From Pseudomonas paralactis (lineage in GTDB: Bacteria; Pseudomonadota; Gammaproteobacteria; Pseudomonadales; Pseudomonadaceae), in assembly GCF_001439735.1 (NCBI RefSeq), contig NZ_JYLN01000012.1:1-64000 (forward strand): 64,000 nt of DNA. The letters are read 5' to 3'. A program made the translations under genes and the position numbers. A model generated the notes under the pieces. That model did no database searches, had not been told where the DNA came from, and worked only from the letters and a program-made list of their open reading frames with translations. Position 1 is the first letter of the stretch, and the number at the start of each line of letters is the position of its first letter. This document shows positions 34,314-43,721 of the stretch, one piece after another.

Positions 34314-34823
34314 TTAGAACGCGCCCATGTAATCACGCTTGCCCACTTCCACACCGTTATGACGCAGCAAGGCGTAAGTGGTGGTGACGTGGAAGAAGAA
34401 CTGCGGCAGGCCGTAGGTCAGCAGGTAGGACTGGCCGCTGAAGCGCTTCTCTTTAGGAGTGCCTGGGCGGGTGACGATCTCGATGCCTTCCTTGCCGTCG
34501 ATCTGCTCGGGCTTGATGGTGTCGACAAACGCCAGGACTTTGGCGATCAGCGCTTGCAGGTCGGCGAAGGTGACTTCGCTGTCTTCGTACTTCGGCACTT
34601 CGATCTCGGCCAGGCGTGCCGACACGCCCTTGGCAAAGTCGACGGCGATCTGTACCTGGCGCACCAGTGGGAACATGTCCGGGAACAGGCGCGCTTGCAG
34701 CAGGGCATTGGGCTCGATGTTCTTGGCGCTAGCGTGGGCTTCGGCTTTGTTCAGCACATCGCTCAACGCGTTGAGCATTTGCTTGAAGACTGGGATAGAA
34801 GCGGCGTACAGGGAAATAGTCAT
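34314..34823 (-). CDS. DUF1993 family protein
   Basis: 169-aa soluble protein; MTISLYAASIPVFKQMLNAL, LFPDMFPLVRQVQIAVDFAKG and LPQFFFHVTTTYALLRHNGVEVGK are the conserved blocks of DUF1993, a DinB-like helical-bundle family. No enzyme function is known to me. Start ATG 34823. It is divergent from the YceH gene. Confidence 0.88.
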   Translation of the reverse strand: MTISLYAASIPVFKQMLNALSDVLNKAEAHASAKNIEPNALLQARLFPDMFPLVRQVQIAVDFAKGVSARLAEIEVPKYEDSEVTFADLQALIAKVLAFVDTIKPEQIDGKEGIEIVTRPGTPKEKRFSGQSYLLTYGLPQFFFHVTTTYALLRHNGVEVGKRDYMGAF

Positions 34824-34939
34824 GTCAGTCTCACGATAATGGCAGGGTTGGAACCAGCGGCGATTATAGCCATGCCCGGCGCTTGTCTTTTATTTTTTGA
34901 GGATTACGCTGGTGACCTTCACTGCATAGGGAACGCGCG

Positions 34940-35590
34940 ATGACCGCCGAACATGATACCGACACCCCTGAGCCGCGCCTGAACAGCACGCAAATCCGCA
35001 TCCTCGGCTGCTTGATCGAAAAACAGGCGACCAACCCGGAAACCTATCCCCTGACGCTCAACGCTTTGGTGCTGGCCTGCAATCAGAAAACCAGCCGTGA
35101 GCCGGTGATGAACCTCAGCCAGGGCCAGGTCGGCCAAAGCCTGCGTGCGCTGGAGGGCCAGGGTTTCACCCGCCTGGTCATGGGCAGCCGTGCCGATCGC
35201 TGGGAACACCGCGTGGAAAAGGCGCTGGAACTGGTGCCGGCCCAGGTGATCTTGACTGGTTTGCTGTTTCTGCGCGGGCCGCAGACAGTCAACGAGTTGC
35301 TGACCCGCAGCGGGCGTATGCATGATTTCGAAGATGCCGAGCAGGTCGTTCACCAGTTGGAACGCCTGATTGCCCGAGGACTGGCGCTATTGGTGCCGCG
35401 CCAGGCGGGGCAGCGTGAAGACCGGTACACCCATGCGCTGGGAGACCCGGCGGATATTGAAGCGATTATGACCGCGCGGGGGAATCCGGTAGAGCGTAGC
35501 GCGGGGGCTGTTTCGGTGGAGCGGATTGAAGAGCTGGAAGCGCGAATTGCCGCACTGGAAGAACGGTTGGCGCAACTGGAACAGGCCTGA
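34940..35590 (+). CDS. YceH family (DUF480) winged-helix protein
   Basis: 216-aa protein with two winged-helix domains (residues about 15-95 and 105-185); LNSTQIRILGCLIEKQATNPE, YPLTLNALVLACNQKTSR and the second-domain VILTGLLFLRGPQTVNELLTR are the family landmarks. The C-terminus is a short coiled coil (VERIEELEARIAALEERLAQ). Likely a DNA- or protein-binding factor; role unknown. Start ATG 34940 has a weak ribosome site (GGGAACGCG). Confidence 0.88.
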   Translation: MTAEHDTDTPEPRLNSTQIRILGCLIEKQATNPETYPLTLNALVLACNQKTSREPVMNLSQGQVGQSLRALEGQGFTRLVMGSRADRWEHRVEKALELVPAQVILTGLLFLRGPQTVNELLTRSGRMHDFEDAEQVVHQLERLIARGLALLVPRQAGQREDRYTHALGDPADIEAIMTARGNPVERSAGAVSVERIEELEARIAALEERLAQLEQA

Positions 35591-35591
35591 T

Positions 35592-35692
35592 CTGTAGGAG
35601 CGAGCTTGCTCGCGAAAAACGTCAACGATAACGCGTGCTTGCTGAATGAACGCGGCGTCTATGGGTTTTTCGCGAGCAAGCTCGCTCCTACA
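35592..35692. repeat. REP inverted pair (REPIN)
   Basis: ctgtaggagcgagcttgctc at the left and its inverse at 35671-35692 surround about 50 bp, 1 bp after the YceH stop codon. Confidence 0.92.
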
Positions 35693-35733
35693 AAAGGGCC
35701 TTGTCCCTTTCCACATGGGGCATGTGCAGCCAG

Positions 35734-36552
35734 CTAGCTTCGGGCGAAGGCCACTGCCGCCTGGAACTGCTCCTGTGTTGGGCGCACGCTTGTATAAAGC
35801 ACAAACTGCTCCAACGCCTGGATCGCGATGACTTCCAACCCAGTAATCACCCGCTTGCCCTTGGCGCGCCCATGCACGATCAGGGGCGTTTCCGCCGGGA
35901 TCGCCACCACATCAAAGACCGTCTCTGCCTGATCAATCGCATCGGCATCGAACGCCAATGCCTCCGCCTCGGCCCCGCCGGTCATACCGATGGGCGTCAC
36001 GTTGATCAGCATTTTTGGGCGCAGGTCGCCCAGGTCCGCCTGCCACTCATACCCCAGATTGCTGGCCAATGCCCGGCCCGCCACCTCATTGCGCGCGACG
36101 ATCACACCGCTGGCATAACCGCCATCACGCAAGGCGCTGGCCACTGCCTTGGCCATGCCGCCGCTGCCGCGCAGGGCAAAGGTGGAGTCTTTGGGCACGG
36201 CGTGCTTTTTCAGCAGTTGCTCGATAGCGATGTAGTCGGTGTTGTAAGCCTTGAGATGGCCATTGGTGTTGACGATGGTGTTCAGCGAATCAATGGCTTG
36301 AACCGAATCGTCGAGTTCATCCACCAGGGCGATGGCGGCCTCCTTGAACGGCATGGAAACCCCGCAGCCCCGCACGCCCAAGGCTCGAATGCCGCCGATC
36401 GCGCCGGGTAAATCCTGGCTGCTGAAGGCTTTATAGTAGAAATTCAGCCCCAGTTGTTCGTACAGATGGTTATGAAAACGCAGGCCAAAGTTCCCAGGGC
36501 GCGCCGACAGTGACATGCACAGCTGGGTGTCCTTGTTGGGATGCATCTGCAT
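35734..36552 (-). CDS. Shikimate dehydrogenase-like protein (AroE paralogue)
   Basis: 272-aa oxidoreductase of the AroE/YdiB superfamily. The catalytic-domain segment GVSMPFKEAAIALVDELDDS carries the shikimate-pocket Lys (PFK), and SLNTIVNTNGHLKAYNTDYIA has the NTD Asp. The NADP-binding loop is RGSGGMAKAVASAL instead of the usual GAGGA. The N-terminus (MHPNKDTQLCMSLSARPGNFG) lacks the canonical IxHSxSP shikimate contact, so the substrate may differ (quinate or another). Start ATG 36552 follows AAGGAGTTACCC. Confidence 0.8.
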   Translation of the reverse strand: MQMHPNKDTQLCMSLSARPGNFGLRFHNHLYEQLGLNFYYKAFSSQDLPGAIGGIRALGVRGCGVSMPFKEAAIALVDELDDSVQAIDSLNTIVNTNGHLKAYNTDYIAIEQLLKKHAVPKDSTFALRGSGGMAKAVASALRDGGYASGVIVARNEVAGRALASNLGYEWQADLGDLRPKMLINVTPIGMTGGAEAEALAFDADAIDQAETVFDVVAIPAETPLIVHGRAKGKRVITGLEVIAIQALEQFVLYTSVRPTQEQFQAAVAFARS

Positions 36553-36714
36553 GGGTAACTCCTTGAAGTAAGCAAATCGGTACAGACCTTACACAACCTT
36601 TACCTACTGGCCGTGCTGTTTTTTTGAAATACGTTGTCTTAAAAGTATCCCCGCGACAATCCTTGAGTCTATTGATTGCAGACCACAAGCGCAGGGGCTA
36701 ACCGAGGAATGACC

Positions 36715-37083
36715 ATGATGCGTAAAATCCCCAGAATCGCCTTGCTTATCGGCGCACTTGCGATGGCCGGCCAAGCCTCCGCCCACGGTGGTGGTTGGGG
36801 TGGCCCGGCAGTGTTGGGCGCGCTTGTCGGTGCGGCTGTCGTTGGCTCCGTGGTTGCCAGTCAGCCTCGTGAGGTCTATGTGCAACAGCCGGTGTATGTC
36901 CAACCGCAGCCAGTGTATGCCGCCCCACCGCCGGTCTATTACGCGCCGCCGCCACCGGTGTATGTGCAGCAGCAGGTTTACTACCGCCCGGCGCCGGTCT
37001 ACTACGGGCCTCCCCGTGGCTATTATGGCCCGCCTCGCGGCTACTACGGCCCTCCCCACGGCTACTACCGCCACGGTTGGTAA
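36715..37083 (+). CDS. Secreted Tyr/Pro/Gly-rich repeat protein
   Basis: 122-aa protein with a signal peptide (MMRKIPRIALLIGALAMAGQ, cleavage after ASA). The next segment GGPAVLGALVGAAVVGSVVA is a glycine/alanine-rich hydrophobic helix. The C-terminal 70 residues are low complexity: YVQQPVYVQPQPVY, PPPVYYAPPPPVY, and three tandem YYGPPRG/HG units. Start ATG 36715 gives a 6-nt spacing from GAGG. A strong terminator follows. Likely an envelope-associated or extracellular protein; function unknown. Confidence 0.78.
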   Translation: MMRKIPRIALLIGALAMAGQASAHGGGWGGPAVLGALVGAAVVGSVVASQPREVYVQQPVYVQPQPVYAAPPPVYYAPPPPVYVQQQVYYRPAPVYYGPPRGYYGPPRGYYGPPHGYYRHGW

Positions 37084-37106
37084 GTATCAATGGAGTTGAC
37101 TTGAAC

Positions 37107-37137
37107 AGGCCTCGCCCACATGCGGGGCCTTTTTTTG
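37107..37137 (+). terminator. Rho-independent terminator
   Basis: AGGCCTCGC pairs with GCGGGGCCT (one mismatch) around a short loop, followed by seven Ts. Confidence 0.88.
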
Positions 37138-37302
37138 CCTGGAACGTCCGGTTTTATCCTGCCAATGTCGCTATGACGACAATCCCACAGTACAAGAGTC
37201 GCATATCCTCTTGATCGGCCCAGGCGTGCGCTGTCATGGTTGCGTCATAAAACAGTCTCACTATCGACCCGGTCCACCAATAACAATTAAGGACGAACGA
37301 AC

Positions 37303-37497
37303 ATGCCCACCCAGAATCCGCACCGCACCGCCGGCCTCTGCACGTCCAGCAAGGTCTACAGCGCCTTGACCGAGCTCAAGCACCTTGAAGGCCATCGCAG
37401 CGCAAAATTCCTGGCGCTGCTGGCGGAAAACCTGGTGCGCAAGGGGCTGCTCAGTGAACACGAAGTGGTGAACATGCTCGACCAGGTGGTGGATTAA
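37303..37497 (+). CDS. Small conserved protein of unknown function
   Basis: 64-aa soluble protein (MPTQNPHRTAGLCTSSKVYS...). Predicted mostly helical in its second half (FLALLAENLVRKGLLSEHEV). Start ATG 37303 follows GGACGAACGAAC. No motif recognised. Confidence 0.65.
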   Translation: MPTQNPHRTAGLCTSSKVYSALTELKHLEGHRSAKFLALLAENLVRKGLLSEHEVVNMLDQVVD

Positions 37498-37588
37498 CGC
37501 CTGGCGTTGATGTCGACTATCGAGCCAGGTGATTTTTCCCGGATAGCGACACACCTTAAGGTGACCTCCATAGCGATTGGAGGTACTT

Positions 37589-37771
37589 ATGCCCACTGTT
37601 CAAATCATGTCTGTCATCGGTAGCGCCGTTCCCACCCCTCTGCGCAAGCTCGGCTTGCTCGCCTGCTGGTACGTGGTACGCGATGGCGAGCCTATCAGCG
37701 GCCCGCTCACGTCGTTATCCGACGCCGAGGCACAGCGCCGGCGGGTATCGGACTTCATGCTTCAAGCCTAG
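37589..37771 (+). CDS. Small conserved protein of unknown function
   Basis: 60-aa protein (MPTVQIMSVIGSAVPTPLRK... LLACWYVVRDGEPISGPLTS). The WYVVRDGEPISGPL stretch looks like a GYF-2/DUF4339-type 'W..V..G...GP' motif, though too short to be sure. Start ATG 37589 is well supported by TTGGAGGTACTT. Its stop overlaps the convergent transporter's stop by 2 bp (CTAG). Confidence 0.65.
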   Translation: MPTVQIMSVIGSAVPTPLRKLGLLACWYVVRDGEPISGPLTSLSDAEAQRRRVSDFMLQA

Positions 37772-38835
37772 GGCAACGGCAACTTGACCCGCGGTTTGGT
37801 TTCAACGAACAACGCCCAGCACGACATGAACAAGGCCGCCACCAGCGGCCCGATCACGAAGCCGTTGAGGCCAAACACCGACAAGCCTCCCAGGGTCGAG
37901 ATCAGGATCAGGTAGTCCGGCATCTTGGTGTCCTTGCCCACCAACACCGGGCGCAGCACGTTGTCTACCAGGCCGATCACGAATACGCCAAAAAGCCCCA
38001 GCACCACGCCCTGCCAGATGGCACCGCTCAGCAGGAAATATATAGCCACAGGCGCCCAGACAATCCCTGCGCCCACCGCTGGCAGCAGGGACAGAAACGC
38101 CATCAATACTGCCCAGAGCAACGCACTGGGTATGTCCAGGAACCAAAAGATCAGGCCACCCAGCGCCCCCTGAGTGACCGCCACCAATACATTGCCCTTG
38201 ACCGTTGCCCGCACCACCCGGTTGAACTTGAGTTGCAGGCGGCGCTTTTGCGGCTCGGCCAGCGGCACCGCCGTGCGCACCTTGCGTACCAGCTCGGGGC
38301 CATCACGGAGCAGGAAAAACAGCAGGTACAGCATGATGAAAAAGCTCACCAGGAAATCAAAGGTGCCCTGGCCAAAACTGAATGCCTGGGAGGCAAAAAA
38401 CTGACTGCCCTGCATCGCGCCCTTGGCTACCTTTTCACTCAGCCCCTCCAGGTTGCCCATGCCGAAGCGGTCGAGCAGTTGCTGGAAATACGGCGGCAGG
38501 AAGTTCTTGAACTGTTCGATATAACCGGCCACGTCCAGCTTGCCGCTTTCGACGTTTTTATACAGCGTGGCGCCTTCTTGCACCAACAATGCACTGGTGA
38601 TGATCACAGGCAGAATCGCGATCACCAGACACACCATCAAGGTAGTCAGGGAGGTCAGGTTGCGGTTCCAGGCAAAACGCTGCTGCAGGCGGCGTTGCAT
38701 CGGTGCAAAGATGATGCCCAGGATCACCGCCCAGAACACCGCGCCGTAGAACGGCAGCAATATCCAGATAAAGGCGATGGTCACCAGCGCCAGCAACAGC
38801 AGCAGGGTTTTAAATTGCAGGTTGGTTTGATTCAT
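37768..38835 (-). CDS. AI-2E family transporter (PerM-like)
   Basis: 355-aa inner-membrane protein of the TqsA/PerM/YdiK family: an N-terminal pair of membrane segments (LLLLLALVTIAFIWILLPFY; AVFWAVILGIIFAPMQRRL), a central soluble/amphipathic region, and a C-terminal block LLRPVLVGK-type (DNVLRPVLVGKDTKMPDYLI) with FGLNGFVIGPLVAALF. Members export autoinducer-2 or exchange Na+/H+; which applies here is unknown. Start ATG 38835; an upstream in-frame extension lacks family similarity. Confidence 0.85.
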   Translation of the reverse strand: MNQTNLQFKTLLLLLALVTIAFIWILLPFYGAVFWAVILGIIFAPMQRRLQQRFAWNRNLTSLTTLMVCLVIAILPVIITSALLVQEGATLYKNVESGKLDVAGYIEQFKNFLPPYFQQLLDRFGMGNLEGLSEKVAKGAMQGSQFFASQAFSFGQGTFDFLVSFFIMLYLLFFLLRDGPELVRKVRTAVPLAEPQKRRLQLKFNRVVRATVKGNVLVAVTQGALGGLIFWFLDIPSALLWAVLMAFLSLLPAVGAGIVWAPVAIYFLLSGAIWQGVVLGLFGVFVIGLVDNVLRPVLVGKDTKMPDYLILISTLGGLSVFGLNGFVIGPLVAALFMSCWALFVETKPRVKLPLP

Positions 38836-39006
38836 GTCCGGTCCATATGAGAAAGCCGGGCCGGTGTCGGCCCTGTTGCTTAGTCCGCGGCGAAACCTGG
38901 GAGTGCCCTTGTTTATCGAACAAGCATAGATCGGCTTGTTTAGACCTGGGTCAATGAACGATGGGCGCCCCTGCACTACCCTCGCGCCTTTTTGCGACCC
39001 ACGCCC

Positions 39007-40338
39007 ATGCCCCCGATAATCGTCCCCGAACTGCTCGCCCCCGCCGGCACCTTGAAAAACATGCGCTATGCCTTTGCCTACGGCGCCGACGCGGTATACG
39101 CCGGCCAGCCGCGCTACAGCCTGCGCGTGCGCAACAACGAATTCGACCACGCCAACCTAGCCCTCGGTATCCAGGAAGCCCATGCCCAGGGCAAGCGTTT
39201 TTACGTGGTGGTGAACATCGCGCCGCACAACGCCAAGCTCAAGACGTTCCTCAAGGACCTGGCCCCGGTGATCGCCATGGGCCCGGATGCGCTGATCATG
39301 TCCGATCCCGGGCTGATCATGCTGGTGCGCCAGCATTTCGCGCAGATGCCGATTCATCTGTCGGTACAGGCCAATACGGTGAACTGGGCCAGCGTGGAGT
39401 TCTGGCAACAACAAGGCATTGGCCGGGTGATCCTGTCGCGAGAGCTGTCCCTGGAAGAAATCGGCGAGATCCGCCAGCACGTACCGACCATGGAGCTGGA
39501 GGTGTTTGTACATGGCGCCTTGTGCATGGCCTATTCCGGGCGCTGCCTGCTGTCGGGCTACATGAATAAGCGCGACGCCAACCAGGGCACCTGCACCAAC
39601 GCCTGCCGTTGGAAATACCAGGCCACGCCGGCAGTGGAGAACGCGACCGGCGACATCGTCCAGCACCATCAGCCGACGCTGGGGCTCGGTACACCCACCG
39701 ATCAAGTATTCCTGTTACAGGAAGCCAACCGCCCCGATGAGCAAATGCCCGCCTTTGAAGATGAGCATGGCACCTACATCATGAACGCCAAGGACTTGCG
39801 CGCCGTGCAGCATGTGGAGCGCCTGGCGCAGATGGGCGTGCACTCATTGAAGATCGAGGGCCGCACCAAATCCCATTTCTATTGCGCACGCACCACCCAG
39901 GTGTATCGCCAGGCGATCGATGACGCAGTGGCCGGGCGCGCGTTTGATCGCGGCTTGATGACCAACCTGGAATCTCTGGCCCAGCGCGGTTACACCGAAG
40001 GTTTCTTGCGCCGGCATGTGCACGACGAATACCAGAACTACCAGAACGGCAGTTCGGTGTCCGAGCGCCAGCAGTTTGTGGGGGAATTGACCGGCGAACG
40101 TCGCGGGGAATTGGCCGAGGTCAAGGTGAAGAATCGCTTTGCCGTGGACGATCACCTGGAGTTGATGACGCCCGCCGGCAATTTTCACTTTGACTTGGCC
40201 ACCTTGCACAACGCCAAGGGGCAAGCCATGGAGGTGGCGCCGGGGGATGGGCACACGGTGTATGTGCCCTTGCCGGCCGAGATGGACCTGGGTTTTGGCC
40301 TGCTGATGCGCGACGTTGTGGTCGGGGTCAAATCCTGA
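39007..40338 (+). CDS. trhP: tRNA 5-hydroxyuridine synthesis protein, peptidase U32 family
   Basis: 443-aa YegQ/TrhP protein, needed for prephenate-dependent 5-hydroxylation of U34 in tRNA. PELLAPAGTLKNMRYAFAYG is the family N-terminus; LEVFVHGALCMAYSGRCLLS and the following GTCTNACRWKY contain the four conserved cysteines expected to bind an iron-sulfur cluster; LKIEGRTKSHFY follows. Start ATG 39007 has no good ribosome site, and an in-frame TTG at 38992 exists. The 3' end overlaps the convergent chemoreceptor gene by 11 bp. Confidence 0.9.
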   Translation: MPPIIVPELLAPAGTLKNMRYAFAYGADAVYAGQPRYSLRVRNNEFDHANLALGIQEAHAQGKRFYVVVNIAPHNAKLKTFLKDLAPVIAMGPDALIMSDPGLIMLVRQHFAQMPIHLSVQANTVNWASVEFWQQQGIGRVILSRELSLEEIGEIRQHVPTMELEVFVHGALCMAYSGRCLLSGYMNKRDANQGTCTNACRWKYQATPAVENATGDIVQHHQPTLGLGTPTDQVFLLQEANRPDEQMPAFEDEHGTYIMNAKDLRAVQHVERLAQMGVHSLKIEGRTKSHFYCARTTQVYRQAIDDAVAGRAFDRGLMTNLESLAQRGYTEGFLRRHVHDEYQNYQNGSSVSERQQFVGELTGERRGELAEVKVKNRFAVDDHLELMTPAGNFHFDLATLHNAKGQAMEVAPGDGHTVYVPLPAEMDLGFGLLMRDVVVGVKS

Positions 40339-42007
40339 ACTGGCCGACCAACTGCCCCAAACGCTGGCCCAGGTCCGCGAGGCTGCGGGAGGTCTGGGCG
40401 CCGAGCTGGGTTTCATCCGCAACGCTGTCCACCGCCACGGCAATCTGATGCACGCTGCGGTTGATCTCTTCGGCCACAGCGGTCTGCTCTTCGGCAGCGC
40501 TGGCAATCTGTGCGTTCATTGAGTTGATGGTACCGATCAACTGGGCCATGGTATCGAGGGACGCGCCGGCTTCGTTGGCCTGAGCCGAGGTACCTTCGCC
40601 CGCATCGCTGGAGCGACGCATCGCGTCTACGGCGGCTTCAGTGCCTTTTTGCAGGCGGTCGATCATGCCCTGGATTTCCTGGGTGCTGGTTTGCGTGCGG
40701 CTGGCCAGGGCGCGCACTTCATCGGCGACCACGGCAAAGCCACGGCCAGCCTCCCCGGCCCGCGCAGCCTCGATGGCCGCATTGAGCGCCAGCAGGTTGG
40801 TTTGTTCGGCAATCGAGCGGATCACACCGAGCACACTGACAATCGACGACACATCCTGCTGCAGGCTGTCCAGGGACACACCGCTGCTGCGAATATCACT
40901 TACCAGCGCGTGAATCTGCGCGATGCTGCCGTCTACCACGCGTTTAGCGGCCTGGCCTTCGGCATCGGTCTGTTGCGCGGCGACAGCGGCGCCCTGGGCA
41001 CTGCGCGCCACTTCATGGGCTGCGGACGACATCTGATTGATCGCGGTGGCCACCTGATCGGTTTCGTGGCGCTGGCGTTCCATGGCCTGCTCGGAGCGCT
41101 GGGCCTGGTCGGACACTTGGCTCACCAGCCCGGTGAGTTGGGCAGTCATGTCGGTGATCTGGCGCACCAGGCCGTGGATTTTATCGACAAAGCGATTGAA
41201 CGCGCCGGCCAGTTCGCCCAGCTCATCCTGGCTGGTAATGGCCAGGCGGCGAGTCAGGTCGCCTTCACCGGCGGCGATGTCGTCCAGGTTGGCTTTCATC
41301 AGGTTCAGCGGGCGCAGGATGGTGTTGGCGACTAACATGCCCACCGCCGCAATCACCAGCAACACCACCACCGCCACGCCCAGGATGCTCAACAGCACGC
41401 CTTGCATACGTTGTTCGACCTTATCCTGGACTACCGCCACCTGGGCCTCGATACCGTCCAGGTTCACCGAGGTGCCGATCACCATGTCCCACTTGGGCAG
41501 GTATTCGGTGTAGCCGAGCTTGGGCACCAGTTCGGTCTGGCCGGGTTGGGTTGAACTGTATTGCAGGTAGTGGGTGCCGTCCTTGCCGACCTTGACCAGG
41601 TCGCGATTGACGTAGACACCGTTGGGGTCACGGTTGTCCTTGAAGCTTTTGCCCACGCCATCCGGGCTGTTGCCCTTGAACAGGCGGATCGTCTCGGAGT
41701 CGTAGCCGAAGAAATAGCCGTCTTTGCCGTAGCTAGTGTTGGAGAGCAACTTGACCACCTGCGCTCGCGCCGCGTTATCCCCGGGCGCGGCTGCGTCGTA
41801 GAGCGGCTTGATGGTGGTCATGGCCACTTCGACATAGCCTTGCAAGGTCGCCTTGGCATCGTTGAGCAGGCGCTGGCGGGTTTCATCCACTTCGTTGCGG
41901 GCCTGGCCCTGCAGAATCCACACGGTGGTCAAGCTGATGACCACGGCAAACAACAACACCGGCACGACGGCAAGGGCCAGGACTTTGGCCTTCAAACTCA
42001 GACGCAT
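40328..42007 (-). CDS. Methyl-accepting chemotaxis protein with single Cache domain (CtpM-like)
   Basis: 559-aa chemoreceptor: membrane segment at about 10-32, a periplasmic sCache_2-type sensor (about 35-190, with KDGYFFGYDSETIRLFKG and PKLGYTEYLPKWDMVIGTSV), a second membrane segment (LLSILGVAVVVLLVIAAVGM), HAMP (LRPLNLMKANLDDIAAGEGD), and the signalling hairpin tip EQTNLLALNAAIEAARAGEA. No C-terminal CheR pentapeptide. In P. aeruginosa the equivalent gene next to a similar transporter and tlpQ is PA2652 (CtpM, malate); ligand here inferred from that synteny. Start ATG 42007 follows GAGAGAAAAGCC. Confidence 0.88.
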   Translation of the reverse strand: MRLSLKAKVLALAVVPVLLFAVVISLTTVWILQGQARNEVDETRQRLLNDAKATLQGYVEVAMTTIKPLYDAAAPGDNAARAQVVKLLSNTSYGKDGYFFGYDSETIRLFKGNSPDGVGKSFKDNRDPNGVYVNRDLVKVGKDGTHYLQYSSTQPGQTELVPKLGYTEYLPKWDMVIGTSVNLDGIEAQVAVVQDKVEQRMQGVLLSILGVAVVVLLVIAAVGMLVANTILRPLNLMKANLDDIAAGEGDLTRRLAITSQDELGELAGAFNRFVDKIHGLVRQITDMTAQLTGLVSQVSDQAQRSEQAMERQRHETDQVATAINQMSSAAHEVARSAQGAAVAAQQTDAEGQAAKRVVDGSIAQIHALVSDIRSSGVSLDSLQQDVSSIVSVLGVIRSIAEQTNLLALNAAIEAARAGEAGRGFAVVADEVRALASRTQTSTQEIQGMIDRLQKGTEAAVDAMRRSSDAGEGTSAQANEAGASLDTMAQLIGTINSMNAQIASAAEEQTAVAEEINRSVHQIAVAVDSVADETQLGAQTSRSLADLGQRLGQLVGQFRI

Positions 42008-42063
42008 GGCTTTTCTCTCTTGTTAGTGGCGACTTGAGAGGTTAACGGCCATGTGAGCGATTA

Positions 42064-42166
42064 CTGTAGGAGCGAGCTTGCTCGCGAAGAACCTGAGAGC
42101 ACTGAGGGGTGCCAGGTTGCCCGCGTTATCGTTGACGCTTTTCGCGAGCAAGCTCGCTCCTACAGG
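42064..42166. repeat. REP inverted pair (REPIN)
   Basis: ctgtaggagcgagcttgctc and its inverse at 42141-42166, between the chemoreceptor and the transporter gene. Confidence 0.92.
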
Positions 42167-42173
42167 AACCTCG

Positions 42174-43496
42174 TCAGAGCGTCATCGCGGCCAGCCAGCC
42201 GAACGCCAGCAGCGGCAGGTTGTAGTGCAGGAAGGTCGGCACCACGGTGTCCCAGATATGGTGGTGCTGGCCGTCGATATTCAGGCCGGAGGTGGGGCCG
42301 AGGGTAGAATCCGACGCGGGCGAGCCGGCATCGCCCAAGGCACCGGCGGTACCGACGATGCACACAATGGCCAACGGGCTGAAGCCCAGTTGCACACACA
42401 GCGGCACGAAAATCGCCGCGAGGATCGGCACCGTGGAAAACGACGAGCCGATGCCCATGGTTACCAACAACCCCACCAGCAGCATCAACAACGCGCCGAC
42501 GCCCCGGCTATGGCCGATGAACGCCGCCGAGGTTTGCACCAGCGAATTCACGTCACCGGTGGCCTTGAGCACTTCGGCAAAGCCCGACGAGGCGATCATG
42601 ATGAAGCCGATCATCGCCATCATCTTCATGCCTTCGGTGAACAGGTCATCGGTGTCGCGCCAGCGCACGATGCCCGACACCGAGAAGATCAAAAAGCCGG
42701 CCAGGGCGCCGATGATCATCGAGTCCAGCCACAGCTGAATGATGAACGCGGCAGCAATCGCCAGCCCGGCCACCAGCAGGGTCAGCGGGTTGTACTGCAC
42801 CGCCACTTGCTCGACGCGCTCGATTTTTTCCAGGTCGTACACGCGTTTTTTGCGGTAGCTGACAAACACCGCCACCAGCAGGCCGACCACCATGCCCAGT
42901 GCCGGCAGGCCCATGGCGTGCGTGACGTTGACCTGGCTGATATCCACGCCGCTCTTGGCCACGTTGGCCAGCAGGATCTGGTTGAGGAAGATATTGCCGA
43001 AACCCACCGGCAGGAACATGTACGGCGTGATCAAGCCGAAGGTCATCACGCAGGCGATCAGGCGGCGGTCCAGTTGCAGCTTGGTCAGCACGTACAACAG
43101 CGGCGGTACCAGCAACGGAATGAACGCAATATGGATCGGCAGGATGTTCTGCGAAGCAATCGCCACCACCCACAACAAGCCGATCAGCAGCCATTTGACG
43201 TGGTTGCCACCGCTGGCGTCCTGGCGATCCACCAGCAGCAAGGCTTTGTCTGCCAGCGCATGGGCCAGCCCGGACTTGGCAATCGCCACGGCGAAAGCCC
43301 CGAGCAATGCGTAGGACAAGGCCACGGTCGCGCCGCCGCCCAGCCCGCCGTTGAAGGCCTTGAGCGTGGCCTCGATGCCCAGGCCACCGGTCAAACCGCC
43401 CACCAGGGCGCCGACGATAATGGCGATGACTACATGCACGCGGGACAAGCTGAGCACCAGCATGGTGCCGACCGCGGCGATGACTGCGTTAATCAT
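42174..43496 (-). CDS. Na+/H+ antiporter-family transporter (YuiF-like)
   Basis: 440-aa inner-membrane protein with about 11-12 segments. The N-terminal NAVIAAVGTMLVLSLSRVHV and the C-terminal GTAGALGDAGSPASDSTLGP, where Asp and Ser line the pathway, are typical of the Na_H_antiport_2 plus NhaC-like family; some members import amino acids such as histidine. Start ATG 43496 follows GAGGTAACC. It lies between ctpM-like and tlpQ-like genes as in P. aeruginosa (PA2653). Confidence 0.84.
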   Translation of the reverse strand: MINAVIAAVGTMLVLSLSRVHVVIAIIVGALVGGLTGGLGIEATLKAFNGGLGGGATVALSYALLGAFAVAIAKSGLAHALADKALLLVDRQDASGGNHVKWLLIGLLWVVAIASQNILPIHIAFIPLLVPPLLYVLTKLQLDRRLIACVMTFGLITPYMFLPVGFGNIFLNQILLANVAKSGVDISQVNVTHAMGLPALGMVVGLLVAVFVSYRKKRVYDLEKIERVEQVAVQYNPLTLLVAGLAIAAAFIIQLWLDSMIIGALAGFLIFSVSGIVRWRDTDDLFTEGMKMMAMIGFIMIASSGFAEVLKATGDVNSLVQTSAAFIGHSRGVGALLMLLVGLLVTMGIGSSFSTVPILAAIFVPLCVQLGFSPLAIVCIVGTAGALGDAGSPASDSTLGPTSGLNIDGQHHHIWDTVVPTFLHYNLPLLAFGWLAAMTL

Positions 43497-43721
43497 GGTT
43501 ACCTCAAGCAGAAACATAAAAGACAGGCAGGCCCGCGCACGGCCCATGGGAACAGCTGCCGGCGTGCAGGCGTGAAAGAGGTCTTATTAGAGGGCGCGCA
43601 CTTTGCAGCAGGCAGGCGCTCATGTCAAAAAAGCTGTGGCAAGCACCCGCACCACAACATAAAGAAACCCTGCGCGCTGCCGATAGCCTGACTCAATGTG
43701 TTTTCAGGTAAGGATGTCCCG

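Noticed and set aside
42078..43691. 537-codon open frame antisense to the Na+/H+ antiporter-type gene
   Set aside because: Same His/Gln/Arg shadow composition; begins inside a REP.
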